Shown: positions 19,653-29,098 of the stretch, one piece after another
Numbering within the stretch: position 1 is the first letter of the stretch
Layout: the number at the start of each line of letters is the position of its first letter
From: Streptomyces sp. DHE7-1
Lineage (GTDB): Bacteria > Actinomycetota > Actinomycetes > Streptomycetales > Streptomycetaceae
Assembly: GCA_016432725.1 (NCBI GenBank)
Contig: JACJDG010000003.1
Coordinates: 2,728,001-2,792,000, forward strand
Direction: 5' to 3'
DNA: 64,000 nt
Notes under the pieces: generated by a model
Told to the model about the DNA's origin: nothing
Databases searched by the model: none
What the model saw: only the letters and a program-made list of their open reading frames with translations
Program-made: the position numbers and the translations under genes

Positions 19653-20428
19653 TTGAGTTCCCTGCTCGTGTCCGGCCTGCGGGTCCGGCACCGGAAGAAC
19701 CTCGCGCTGGACGGCGTGGACCTGGACCTCGGCACCGGTGTGCACGGGCTGCTCGGCCCGAACGGTGCCGGGAAGACCTCGCTGATCCGGGTCCTGGCCA
19801 CGGTGGCCCGGCCGTCCGCCGGGCGGGTGGAGATCCTCGGCCAGGACACCGCCGGCCATCGCGGGCGGTCCGCGGTACGGCGCCGGCTGGGCTATCTGCC
19901 GCAGGAGTTCGGCTACTACCCGGGTTTCACGGTGCGGGAGTTCGTCGCGTACGTGGCGTGGCTGAAGGAGATGCCCGCCGCACGCGTCCCGGCCGCCGTG
20001 GCGGACGCCGTGGCCCGGGTCGGACTCGCGGACCGCGCCGACGCGAAGATCCGCACCCTCTCGGGGGCATGGTCCGCCGGGTCGGCATCGCCCAGGCCAT
20101 CGTCAACGAGCCGAGCGTGCTGCTGCTGGACGAGCCCACCGCCGGTCTCGACCCGGAGCAGCGGGTGGAGTTCCGCGAGCTGCTGCGCGAACTCGGCGCC
20201 TCGGCCGCGGTGGTGGTCTCCACCCACCTGGTGGAGGACGTGGCCGCCGCCTGCACGGAGGTCACCCTGCTCGAAGCGGGCCGGATCGCCTACCGCGGCA
20301 CCCCGCACTCGCTCACGCTGATGGGCGAGGCCTCGGACGGTCCGGGCGACCACCCGATCGAGCGCGGCTACACGGCCGCGCTGCGGGCCCACCGCGGCGG
20401 CGCGGGGACGCGGGAGTCGGTGCGATGA
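19653..20428 (+). CDS. ABC transporter ATP-binding protein (one apparent frameshift)
   Basis: About 258 residues from TTG 19653, with GGAGA just upstream. Walker A is LLGPNGAGKTSL, the Q-loop lies near YLPQEFGYYPGFTV, Walker B is LLLDEPTAGLDPEQ, and the H-loop is VSTHLVEDVAAAC. Near 20063-20067 a G is missing from the signature, which should read TLSGGMVRRVGIAQAIVNEPSVL, so the uncorrected frame loses the signature motif. It energises export by the two membrane proteins that follow. The stop at 20428 overlaps the next ATG (20425). Confidence 0.9.
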
Positions 20429-21755
20429 GCCTCCTGACCGACCGGAGGGTACCCGCCGCACCGGCACCCCGTCCGCTGCGCGCGGAGGTCCTGCGCGGAT
20501 TCGCGCCCGGCGCCGGGGCCGCCGTGCTGCTGACCCTCGGCGTCCTGCTGGCGGGCTCCGCCGCCCGCTGGCAGGGCGGCTGGGCGGAGACCGCCGCCCA
20601 GACGCACGTCACCGGGCTGATCGCCGGGCCGCTGGCCGCGGCGGCGGGCTGCTGGCAGGGCGGGCGGGAGCGGCGACGCCGTACCGAGGAGCTGTGGGGG
20701 ACGGTCGTCCGGTCACCCCTTGCCCGGCTGCTGGCCGCGGCCCTGCCCGTCGCGCTCTGGACGGCCGCCGGCTACCTGGCCGCGGCGGGCCTGGCGATGC
20801 TCGCCACCTGGCCCTACGCGCAGGGCGACCGCCCGCACCCCGGGCTGCTCCCCGGGGACACCGTCGCGGTGGCGGCGGCCGCGCTGCTCGGGCACGTGGT
20901 GGGCCGCGTCGTCCCCACCCGGCTGGCCGCACCTCTGCTGGCGATCGCCGGGTACGTGGGGCTTGGCGTGCTGTCGGCGAGTACTTCCGGGTCCGCGCGG
21001 CATCTCGACCCGGCGTTCCCGATCACGGACACCGATGTCCCGGTGTGGTGGCAGCCGCTCTCGATGGCCGTGTGGACGGCGGGCCTGGCGTTCGCCGCCG
21101 TGCTGGCGTACGCCGCGCGGCGCCGGGTGACCGCCCTGCTGCCGCTGGCCGCCGCGGTGGCCGCGGGAGCGGTGCTGACGCAGACCGGGGACGGCCTGTG
21201 GCACGAGACCCCGCTCGCGCGCCGACAGGTCTGCGACACCTCCACCACGCCGGCGGTCTGTGTGAACGCGCGGTACGCGGGGATGCTGCCGCAGCTCACG
21301 GACGCCTTGTCGGGCGTCACGGGCAGGCTCGAAGGGGTGCGGAACCTGCCGGTGCGGTGGGAGGAACGCGACCACGAGTCGCACGACGCCGAGGCCCAGC
21401 TGCCCGGCCTCACACCGCTGGGCTGGTCGGTCGTACGGGGCCGGCTCACCGATCCGGAGCAGTTCGCGTGGGAGGCGACGGCGGCCCTGCAGCGGCGCCC
21501 CGACTGCCTGCACCCCACGGAGCGGATGTCCCTGGCCGACGACGCCGTGGCGGGGTATCTCGCCCCCAGTCCGGCGCGTAAGACGTTCGACGACATCGAC
21601 GCCCGTGGCGACGCGGCTCACCGCGCCGGCCTGCGCAAGCGCCTCGCCGCCCGGGCCGCGCTGGCCGCGATGGGCGAGGAGGAGCGCCGGGACTGGCTGT
21701 CGGCGTACTTCGCGACGGCGGGCACCTGTGACGTGCGGGGGTGCCCGCGCTGTGA
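20425..21755 (+). CDS. ABC-2-like membrane protein of the sigma/ABC operon (one apparent frameshift near the stop)
   Basis: ATG 20425 overlaps the ATPase stop. About 443 residues with several TM helices: GAAVLLTLGVLLAGSA, LIAGPLAAAAGCWQG, ARLLAAALPVALWTAAGYLAAAGLAML, LLAIAGYVGLGVL, AVWTAGLAFAAVLAYA and LLPLAAAVAAGAVL. A roughly 190-residue C-terminal domain follows, containing paired Cys (CDTSTTPAVCVN) and ending TCDVR. A base missing near 21737-21741 hides the expected stop TGA at 21753. Without the correction the frame runs out of phase through the next gene. I infer a permease or accessory subunit; the substrate is unknown. Confidence 0.78.
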
Positions 21756-22354
21756 CCGGTCCCCTCCTCTACGCCCGTTCCCGCGCCCTGCCCCTCACCC
21801 TGCTGGCGCTGGCCGGCACCACGGTCTTCGCGGTGTGGGCCGCCGACCGCCTGGACGCCTATCTCGACCCCTACCGCCGGGTGCCGGTCGTCGCGCTGGC
21901 CCCGCTGCTGGCGGCCGCCGTCATCGGCGCGAGCCTGTACTCGGCGTCCGACGAGCTGGACCGGACGGCCGTACGGCCCTGGTGGCCGCGGCGGCTGGCG
22001 CAGCTCGGTGCGCTGACCGCGCTGGCGGCGCTGGTGCTGCCGCTGGCGGTGCTGGGGCACGCGGAGACCTTCGGGCCGCCCGCGGTCGTCCGCAACACGC
22101 TGGGCTGCACCGGCGTCACGGCCGCCGCGGCCGTCCTGCTGGGCGCCCGGCTGAGCTGGCTGCCCGCCTTCGGCTACGTGACGGCCGTCTACCTGGCCTC
22201 CTCGGGGGCGCGCGGGCGCGCGGTCACGGTGTGGGCGTGGCCGATGCAGCCGGGCGCGCAACCGGGCGCCTGGGCCGCGGCGCTGACCGTGTTCGTGGTG
22301 GGCGCCGCGCTGTACGCGGCGCGCGGGGCGCGTGCCGAAGGACCCCGCGGCTAG
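21752..22354 (+). CDS. integral membrane protein, second permease-like subunit
   Basis: 200 residues from GTG 21752, which overlaps the restored stop of the previous gene. About six TM helices: ALPLTLLALAGTTVFAVWAADRL, VALAPLLAAAVIGASLYSA, LAQLGALTALAALVLPLAVLG, GCTGVTAAAAVLLGARLSWLPAFGYVTAVYLA and WAAALTVFVVGAALYAARG. No family is recognised. The order sigma, anti-sigma, ATPase, membrane protein, membrane protein with overlapping starts indicates one operon coding a regulated ABC-type system. Confidence 0.75.
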   Translation: MTGPLLYARSRALPLTLLALAGTTVFAVWAADRLDAYLDPYRRVPVVALAPLLAAAVIGASLYSASDELDRTAVRPWWPRRLAQLGALTALAALVLPLAVLGHAETFGPPAVVRNTLGCTGVTAAAAVLLGARLSWLPAFGYVTAVYLASSGARGRAVTVWAWPMQPGAQPGAWAAALTVFVVGAALYAARGARAEGPRG

Positions 22355-22453
22355 GGGGTGTCCGACGATTCCCGTCCGCCCGGAGGGCGGCCGCGCCGCA
22401 GTGGCCGGACGGGCCGGCCGTCCGGCCACGGGGTGCGTGAAGGCCCGGAACCG

Positions 22454-22990
22454 TCAGGCTGAGATGCCGTCGATCCGGGCCATGGCGTCGTCCGCGCCGT
22501 ACGGCTGCAAGTAGGGCAGCCAGCGCGGGTCCCTGTGGCCGGTGCCGATGATGCGCCAGGCCAGACCGGTGGGCGGGGCGGGTTTGTGGCGCAGCCGCCA
22601 GCCGATCTCGACGAGGTGACGGTCGGCCTTCACGTGGTTGCAGCGGCGGCACGAGGCCACCACGTTGTCCCAGACGTGCTTGCCCCCGCGGCTGCGCGGG
22701 ATGACGTGGTCGACGCTGGTTGCGACGCCACCGCAGTACATGCACCGGCCCCCGTCGCGCGCGAAGAGCGCCCGGCGGGTGAGAGGAACGGGCCCCCGGT
22801 AGGGAACCCGCACGAAACGCTTCAGCCGGACCACGCTGGGTGCGGAGACTGTGACGGTCGCGCTGTGCATAAAGGCGCCGGATTCCTCGAGGGAGACGGC
22901 CTTGTTCTCCAGGACGAGGACGAGCGCGCGGCGGAGCGGTACGACGCCGAGCGGCTCGTACGACGCGTTGAGGACCAGGACGTGCGGCAC
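22454..22990 (-). CDS. HNH endonuclease
   Basis: 178 residues from GTG 22990, which has an AAGGAGG site eight bases upstream; in-frame ATGs further up lie in non-conserved sequence. It begins VPHVLVLNASYEPLGVVPLRRAL, the standard N-terminus of the actinobacterial HNH family. The HNH motif is RDGGRCMYCGGVATSVDHVIPRSRGGKHVWDNVVASCRRCNHVKADR, with a CxxC / CxxC zinc site and catalytic His in DHV. The cellular role of this widely conserved chromosomal nuclease is not established. It is divergent from the MscS gene. Confidence 0.93.
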   Translation of the reverse strand: MPHVLVLNASYEPLGVVPLRRALVLVLENKAVSLEESGAFMHSATVTVSAPSVVRLKRFVRVPYRGPVPLTRRALFARDGGRCMYCGGVATSVDHVIPRSRGGKHVWDNVVASCRRCNHVKADRHLVEIGWRLRHKPAPPTGLAWRIIGTGHRDPRWLPYLQPYGADDAMARIDGISA

Positions 22991-23305
22991 GGGTGCCTCC
23001 TTGGGCGTCGGCGGCGCGTGGCTCGCGCCGGGACGATCTGCAGTCAGTCTCCCCTCATGCCTGGTGAACGCGCCACCATGTCCCGGTAACGGGCTGGGAG
23101 TGTTTTCGACCACACCTCATGTGTCCCCCGGATCATGGCGTGTTCAAGCCCAGGTGAGACCCGTCTCCCTTGGGCGGAACGGCGCGGAGCACACACGATG
23201 CCCCGTTAGTGTGTTGGTTCTGTCCGTCCGGTGACCTTTTCGTGATCCCGAAGACCTTGACCGCCCCGCCGGAGCGGACCGCGCAGCGCCCTGGAGGTAC
23301 CCGCC
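22991..23305. other. divergent promoter region between HNH and mscS genes
   Basis: 315 bp, somewhat less GC-rich than its surroundings (for example GTGTTTTCGACCACACC near 23100). A small CCCGGTAACGGG palindrome lies near 23085. I see no ORF or RNA gene. Promoters for both flanking genes are expected here but I cannot place them confidently. Confidence 0.35.
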
Positions 23306-24409
23306 GTGTCCTTGCCCGTCGTCCTTGCGGCCGCCGGTGCGTCCCCCTCGCCGTCCCCCTCCGGTTCGACGGCGCCGCCCGTTCCCACCCTGCAGGACGC
23401 CCAGGACCACGCGACGAACGCCGCGAGCTGGGTGGAGCAGAACTGGTCGACCTGGCTGGCCATGGGTCTGCAGATCGTGCTGGTCGTGGTCGTGGCCGTG
23501 GCGCTCAGAGCGGTGGTGCGGCGGGCGATCACCAAGCTGATCGACCGCATGACCCGGGCTGCGCAGGCCTCGGAGGGCAGCGCGCTGGGCGGGCTGCTGG
23601 TCAACGTCGAGCGGCGCCGGCAGCGGGCGGCCGCGATCGGCTCCGTGCTGCGCTCGGTGGCCAGCTTCCTGATCCTCGGCACGGCCGCGCTGATGGTGCT
23701 GTCCACGTTCAAGATCAACCTGGCGCCGCTGCTGGCCTCGGCCGGTGTGGCGGGCGTGGCGATCGGTTTCGGCGCCCGCAACCTGGTCACGGACTTCCTG
23801 TCCGGTGTCTTCATGATCCTGGAGGACCAGTACGGCGTCGGCGACACCGTCGACGCGGGTGTGGCGTCCGGCGAGGTGATCGAGGTCGGACTGCGGGTGA
23901 CCAAGCTGCGCGGTGACGGCGGCGAGATCTGGTACGTCCGCAACGGCGAGGTCAAGCGGATCGGCAACCTCTCGCAGGGCTGGGCCACCGCCGGGGTCGA
24001 CGTGACCGTGCGGGCGAGCGAGGACCTGGACCGGGTGAAGGCCATCCTGGACGAGGTCGCCGAGAAGATGAGCAAGGAAGAGCCCTGGAACGAGCTGCTG
24101 TGGGGCCAGGTCGAGGTGCTGGGCCTGGACAGCGTGCTGATCGACTCCATGGTGGTGCGGCTCACGGCGCGGACCATGCCCGGCAAGGCGGTGGCCGTGG
24201 AGCGCGAGCTGCGCTGGCGGGTCAAGCGCGCCTTCGACGCGGCGAGCATCCGCATCGTGGGCGGCGCGACGGCCGTGGAGGACGTCGAGAACGCCCCGGA
24301 TCCGGCCGCCGCGGTGGCCGCGCCGTCGGTGTACGCGAACGCCGAGTCCCCGCAGTCGGTGGCGGCGACCCCGATCGCCTCCCAGCGCCCGGCCCCGCCG
24401 GCCAAGTAG
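23306..24409 (+). CDS. MscS-family mechanosensitive ion channel
   Basis: 367 residues from GTG 23306 (GGAGG eleven bases upstream). A Ser/Pro-rich N-terminus precedes TM1 (WLAMGLQIVLVVVVAVAL). TM2 is VLRSVASFLILGTAALMVL. The pore-lining TM3 and start of the beta domain read LLASAGVAGVAIGFGARNLVTDFLSGVFMILEDQYGVGDTVD, the MscS hallmark. A cytoplasmic alpha/beta domain follows, then an Ala/Pro-rich tail. Such channels release solutes during hypo-osmotic shock. It is monocistronic with a clear terminator downstream. Confidence 0.95.
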   Translation: MSLPVVLAAAGASPSPSPSGSTAPPVPTLQDAQDHATNAASWVEQNWSTWLAMGLQIVLVVVVAVALRAVVRRAITKLIDRMTRAAQASEGSALGGLLVNVERRRQRAAAIGSVLRSVASFLILGTAALMVLSTFKINLAPLLASAGVAGVAIGFGARNLVTDFLSGVFMILEDQYGVGDTVDAGVASGEVIEVGLRVTKLRGDGGEIWYVRNGEVKRIGNLSQGWATAGVDVTVRASEDLDRVKAILDEVAEKMSKEEPWNELLWGQVEVLGLDSVLIDSMVVRLTARTMPGKAVAVERELRWRVKRAFDAASIRIVGGATAVEDVENAPDPAAAVAAPSVYANAESPQSVAATPIASQRPAPPAK

Positions 24410-24444
24410 CGCGCCCGCGCCGCGCCGCGGACGCGCGGACCCCA

Positions 24445-24480
24445 CGCCCCCGAGGTAACGACTCCGTTGCCTCGGGGGCG
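24445..24480 (+). terminator. terminator after mscS
   Basis: CGCCCCCGAGG (24445-24455) pairs with CCTCGGGGGCG (24470-24480), and an inner AACG/CGTT extends the stem to 15 bp around a 4-nt loop. Confidence 0.85.
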
Positions 24481-24530
24481 CCGTCTATTGACGCCCTCTT
24501 CGTCCTGGGCTTACGTTCCTCCCACGCCAA

Positions 24531-24545
24531 TAGGAAAGTTTCCTA
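24531..24545. promoter_or_regulatory. CsnR-type operator palindrome
   Basis: TAGGAAAGTTTCCTA is a perfect 15-bp palindrome centred on G24538, upstream of the ROK regulator gene. From memory, an AGGAAA/TTTCCT palindrome is the operator of the Streptomyces chitosanase repressor CsnR. Position, symmetry and the downstream gene set agree, so I call it the csn operon operator. Confidence 0.78.
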
Positions 24546-24638
24546 ACAGTGATCTTCCCGGGCGCCCGTTGATCAAGGCTGGACGTCGTGCCCGGGTCGC
24601 TGAAAAGCTGGGCAGCTGGAAAGGCAGGTGTCGACCGC

Positions 24639-25849
24639 ATGGCAGGAACCCCCGGTACGCCGGGCACCCCGCGCGTCCTGCGCGCCATGAACGACCGCGC
24701 CGCGCTGGATCTCCTCCTGGAGCACGGGCCGCTGTCCCGCACCCGCATCGGCAAGCTCACCGGCCTGTCCAAGCCGACCGCGTCCCAGCTCCTGGCCCGC
24801 CTGGAGGCCGCCGGACTGGTCCGGGTCACCGGCACCAGCGAGGGCCGGCCGGGTCCCAACGCCCAGCTGTACGCCGTGAACCCGGTCGCCGCCCACGCGG
24901 CCGGGCTCGATGTCAGCCCGTACCGCATCCGCGCCGCCGTCGCCGACGTCACCGGCCGCACGGTCGGCGAGTACGAGCTGCCCACCCCGGGCCGGCGTGC
25001 GGCCCGGCCCGTCGTGCAGCAGGTCACCGAGGCCCTCGACGGCGCCGTGAAGACCGCGGGTCTCGCCCGGTCCGACGTGCACCGCCTGGTCATCGGCACC
25101 CCGGGCGCCTTCGACCCGGGCACCGGCCGGCTGCGTTACGCCTCGCACCTGCCCGGCTGGCACTCCCCCAGCCTGCTGGACGAACTCGCCGCCGCGCTGC
25201 CCATGCCGGTCGAGTACGAGAACGACGTCAACCTCGTCGCCATCGCCGAACAGCGCCTCGGCGCGGCCCGCGGCCACGCGGACTTCGTCCTGCTGTGGAA
25301 CCAGGAGGGCATGGGCGCCGCGCTGGTGCTCGGCGGGCGGCTGCACCGCGGCTGGACCGGCGGCGCCGGCGAGGTCGGCTTCCTGCCGGTGCCGGGCACT
25401 CCGCTGGTGCGCCAGGTGACCAAGGCCAACAGCGGCGGCTACCAGGAGCTGGCCGGCTCCCAGGCCGTACCGAAGCTGGCCCGTGAACTCGGTGTCGCCG
25501 ACGTGCCGGCGGGCCCGTACACCGACGCGGCCGCGACCCTCCTGGCGCGGGCGGCCGACCACGCCGGCGGCCCGTACCGGGAACTGCTGCGGACCTACGC
25601 GACCCGGCTGGCCACCGGCCTCGCCTCGCTGGTCTCCGTCCTCGACCCCGAACTCGTCGTCCTCAGCGGCTCCGCCCTGACGGCCGGCGGCGAGGTGCTG
25701 CGCGCCCTCGTCCAGGCCGAGCTGGAGGAACTCGCCGCGGCCCGCCCCGGCTGGTCGTCGGCGACGTCACGGAACACCCCGTGCTGCGCGGCGCGCTGGA
25801 GTCCGCGCTCGCGACCACCCGCGACGAGGTCTTCGACACCTCGCGCTGA
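24639..25849 (+). CDS. csnR: ROK-family transcriptional repressor of the chitosan-oligosaccharide operon (one apparent frameshift)
   Basis: About 404 residues from ATG 24639. The N-terminal winged HTH is LLLEHGPLSRTRIGKLTGLSKPTASQLLARLEAAGLVRVTG. The ROK domain has AGLDVSPYRIRAAVADVTG, VIGTPGAFDP, YENDVNLVAIAEQRLGAARGHADFVLLWNQEGMGAALVLGGRLHRGWTGGAGEVGFLP, and lacks the full CxCGxxGC zinc motif. One C missing in GCCCGCCCCGGCTGG (25745-25748) throws it out of frame. The corrected end is RLVVGDVTEHPVLRGALESALATTRDEVFDTSR at 25849. I infer a repressor binding the upstream palindrome, released by glucosamine oligomers. The name follows gene order and operator recalled from S. coelicolor/lividans. 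Confidence 0.88.
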
Positions 25850-25911
25850 GCGCCCGAGCCCCACCCCGAAGCACTCCCTCCACACCCACCCCGTCCCAGG
25901 GAGACCTCGCC

Positions 25912-27254
25912 ATGCCCACAGCCGTACCCGAAACCGCCCGGAAAGCGGCCTTCGCCCTGACCGCCGCCCTCGCCCTGCTCGCCACCGCCTGCACCGGCCA
26001 GTCCGGCTCCGGCGCCACCGACGACGCCTCGAAGGAGACGACGATCAACTTCTGGCACGCCTGGAGCGCGCCGAACGAGGTCGAGGCGGTGAGGTCCCTG
26101 GTCGCCGGATTCGAGAAGGCGCACCCCAACATCCATGTGAACGTCGTCGGCAACATGACCGACGACAAGATCAACCAGGCCCTGCGCGCCGGAGGCGACC
26201 GGGCCCCCGACGTGATCTCCTCCTTCACCACCAACAACGTCGGCAAGTTCTGCTCGTCGGGCGCGCTGATCGACCTGAACCCGTTCTTCGAGAAGGCGGG
26301 CATCGACCCGGAGACCACCTTCCCGAAGGCGATGAACGAGTACACCCGGTTCGACGGCGACCGCTGCACGGCGCCGCTGCTGGGCGACGCCTACGGCCTC
26401 TACTACAACCGGACGGCGTTCCGGAAGGCAGGCATCACCGCCCCGCCGAAGACCTGGTCGGAGTTCGAGGCCGACGCCAAGAAGCTGACCGTCCCGCGGG
26501 GCGAGGGATACGAGCAGCTCGGCTTCATGCCGAACTACCACGGCTGGGAGTCCACCACCGAGCACTACTTCGCCCAGTTCTCCCCGGTCTACTTCGGCAA
26601 GGACGGCAAGTCGGACCTCGCCGACGACCCCGCCTTCGAGCAGGGCTTCAGGCTCCAGAAGCGGCTCGTCGGCGAACTCGGCGGATTCCAGAAGCTGGAG
26701 AGGTTCCGGGCCACGCTCGGCGACGAGTGGGGCGCCAGGCACCCCTTCCACACCGGGCAGGTCGCCATGCAGCTCGACGGCGAGTGGCGGCTGGGCATGG
26801 CCGCGGAGGCCAAGCCGAAGTTCGAGATCGGGGTGGCCCCGCTGCCCGTCCCGGACGACCAGGCCGACCAGTACGGCAAGGGCTACATCACCGGCACCAT
26901 CACGGGTATCGCCGCCACCAGCCACAAGCAGAACGCGGCCTGGGAGCTGGTGAAGTACATGACCACGGACACCGACGCGGTGGTCGGCTTCGCCAACGAC
27001 ATCCACAACGTGCCCTCCACCCTGGCCGCGCTGAAGTCGCCGAAGCTCCGGTACGACCCGCGGTTCAGGACCTTCCTGGACATCGCCGCCGACCCGCACT
27101 CCACCACCACCCCGCCTCGGTCAACGGCGGTGTGTACCTGGTGACGATCCAGCAGTTCGGGTACGACTACGAGAGCGGCAAGGTCACCGATCTGAAGGCC
27201 GGCCTGAGGAAGACGGCCGCGCAGATCGACACGGACATCGCGCAGGCGAAGTAG
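25912..27254 (+). CDS. csnE: sugar ABC transporter substrate-binding lipoprotein (one apparent frameshift)
   Basis: About 447 residues. The signal sequence ends in a lipobox (LLATAC, Cys27). The mature part is a family 1 extracellular solute-binding protein: ETTINFWHAWSAPNEVEAVRSLVAGFEKAHPNI, DAYGLYYNRTAFRKAGI, and GYITGTITGIAATSHKQNAAWELVKYMTT. A G missing near 27113 (ACCCCGCCTCGG) ends the uncorrected frame at 27144. The corrected C-terminus is ASVNGGVYLVTIQQFGYDYESGKVTDLKAGL, stopping at 27254, three bases before the permease ATG. By context it captures chitosan (glucosamine) oligosaccharides. Confidence 0.9.
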
Positions 27255-27256
27255 CC

Positions 27257-28198
27257 ATGGCGGCCACCACGTTGGGCTCCAGGCGCCGCAGGGCGGCGCT
27301 GCGCACGGCGGCGTTCATGTCGCCCTGGCTGATCGGCTTCGCGGTCTTCTTCGCGTACCCGCTGATCTCGACGGTCTACTTCTCCTTCATGCACTACGAC
27401 GGCTTCCGGCCGCCGACGTGGAGCGGCACGAAGAACTGGACCTACGTCTTCACGCACTATCCGCTGTTCTGGCCCGCGCTGCGCAACACCCTGTGGCTGG
27501 TCGTGGTGATGGTGACGCTCCGGGTCGTCTTCGGGCTCGGGATCGGGCTGCTCATCACGAGGATCAGGACGGGGGCCGGTGTCTTCCGCACCCTGTTCTA
27601 CCTGCCCTACTTGGCCCCGCCGGTCGCCGCGACCATGGCCTTCGCCTTCCTGCTCAACCCCGGCACGGGCCCGGTCGACTCGGCCCTGGAGAGCATCGGC
27701 ATCCCGGCGCCCGCCTGGTTCAACGACCCCGCCTGGTCCAAGCCGGCCCTGACGCTGCTCGCCCTGTGGGGCATCGGCGACCTGATGGTCGTCTTCATGG
27801 CCGCGCTGCTCGACGTACCGGCGGAGCAGTACGAGGCGGCCGAACTGGACGGCGCGTCGGCGTGGCAGCGCTTCCGCTACGTCACCCTGCCGAACATCTC
27901 CCCGATCGTGATGTTCGCCGTGGTCACCGGCGTGATCCAGACGATGCAGTACTACACGCAGCCGCTGATCGCCGGAAAGGTCGCCTCGGGCGTGATCCAG
28001 GGCGCGGGCACCCAGTTCGAGCCCGGCTACCCGGACAAGTCCACGCTCACCCTCCCCCAGCTCGTCTACAACCTCGGCTTCCAGCGCTTCGACTACGGCT
28101 CGGCGTGTGTCGTCGCACTGGTCCTGTTCGCCCTGTCGATGGCGTTCACCGCGCTGTTGATGCGGCGCCGGGGCGGCCTCGTCCAGGCAGGTGACTGA
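27257..28198 (+). CDS. csnF: sugar ABC transporter permease 1
   Basis: 313 residues, intact. Six TM helices, starting SPWLIGFAVFFAYPLISTVYFSF and ending VVALVLFALSMAFTALLM. The cytoplasmic EAA loop that contacts the ATPase is EQYEAAELDGASAWQRFRYVTLPNISP. ATG 27257 follows the binding-protein stop by two bases. No ATPase gene is in the operon, so it probably uses the shared multiple-sugar ATPase MsiK encoded elsewhere, as is established for Streptomyces sugar importers. Confidence 0.93.
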   Translation: MAATTLGSRRRRAALRTAAFMSPWLIGFAVFFAYPLISTVYFSFMHYDGFRPPTWSGTKNWTYVFTHYPLFWPALRNTLWLVVVMVTLRVVFGLGIGLLITRIRTGAGVFRTLFYLPYLAPPVAATMAFAFLLNPGTGPVDSALESIGIPAPAWFNDPAWSKPALTLLALWGIGDLMVVFMAALLDVPAEQYEAAELDGASAWQRFRYVTLPNISPIVMFAVVTGVIQTMQYYTQPLIAGKVASGVIQGAGTQFEPGYPDKSTLTLPQLVYNLGFQRFDYGSACVVALVLFALSMAFTALLMRRRGGLVQAGD

Positions 28199-28200
28199 CC

Positions 28201-29092
28201 ATGACCCAGGTACTGGAGAAGCCCCTGAGGACGGCTCCGGCCGTGCCGCGCGCCGAACGCACGGCACGGCGCCGGGCGCTGCTGGAGTGGATCGCGGTGC
28301 ACTCCCTCGGTGTCGCCGCCGCGCTCTTCTTCACCCTCCCCTTCGTGTTCGTGGTCCTCACCTCCCTGATGACCGACAGCCAGGCGCTGAGCCGGGATCT
28401 GGTGCCGCACACCTGGGAGTGGGGCAACTACCACAAGGTCCTGGCCACCCCGGGGTTCCTCACCTGGTGGCGGAACACCCTGGTCTACGCCGGGCTCGGC
28501 ACCGTGCTCACCGTGGCGTCCTCGGTCCCCGTGGCGTACGCGCTGGCCAAGTTCCGCTTCCGGGGCCGGAATCTGTCACTCATGCTGGTGATCTCGATGA
28601 TGATGCTGCCCCGCAGGTGGTCGTCATCCCGATGTACCTGTTCTGGGCGAAGCAGCTCGGCCTGTCGGGCACCCTGTGGCCGCTGATCGTCCCGATGGCG
28701 TTCGGGACGCGTTCTCCGTCTTCCTGCTGCGCCAGTTCCTGATGACCATCCCGAACGAGTACGTGGACGCGGCGAAGGTGGACGGCTGCGGCGACCTCAG
28801 GACCCTGGTGCGGGTGGTGCTGCCGATGGCGCGGCCCGGCATCGCCGCGGTGGCCCTCTTCCAGTTCTTCTACGCCTGGAACGACTACTTCGGCCCGCAG
28901 ATCTACGCCTCGGAGAACCCCGGTGCCTGGACACTGAGTTACGGCCTGGAGTCCTTCAAGGGCGCCCACCACACCGACTGGAACCTCACCATGGCCGCCA
29001 CCGTGCTGGTCATGGCCCCCGTGATCCTCGTGTTCTTCTTCGCCCAGAAGGCGTTCGTCGAGGGCGTCACCCTCACCGGAGTCAAGGGTTAA
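28201..29092 (+). CDS. csnG: sugar ABC transporter permease 2 (two apparent frameshifts)
   Basis: ATG 28201, two bases after the previous stop. The corrected protein is about 297 residues. TM1 is VAAALFFTLPFVFVVLTSLMTD, then WRNTLVYAGLGTVLTVASSVPVAYALAKFRFRGRNLSLMLVISMMMLP. After a missing C at 28609-28612 it reads PQVVVIPMYLFWAKQLGLSGTLWPLIVPMAFG. After a missing G at 28704-28706 it reads DAFSVFLLRQFLMTIPNEYVDAAKVDGCGDLRTLVRVVLPMARPG, the EAA loop. It ends LVFFFAQKAFVEGVTLTGVKG. Each piece is strongly conserved, which argues for sequence error rather than decay. Confidence 0.9.
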
Positions 29093-29098
29093 CCGCAT

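Noticed and set aside
24588..27254. One continuous 888-codon frame spanning the ROK regulator and the binding protein, suggesting a fusion
   Set aside because: After about 25750 it is out of frame with the ROK domain, then runs through the binding-protein gene in the wrong phase before meeting its true C-terminus. The apparent fusion results from two lost bases.
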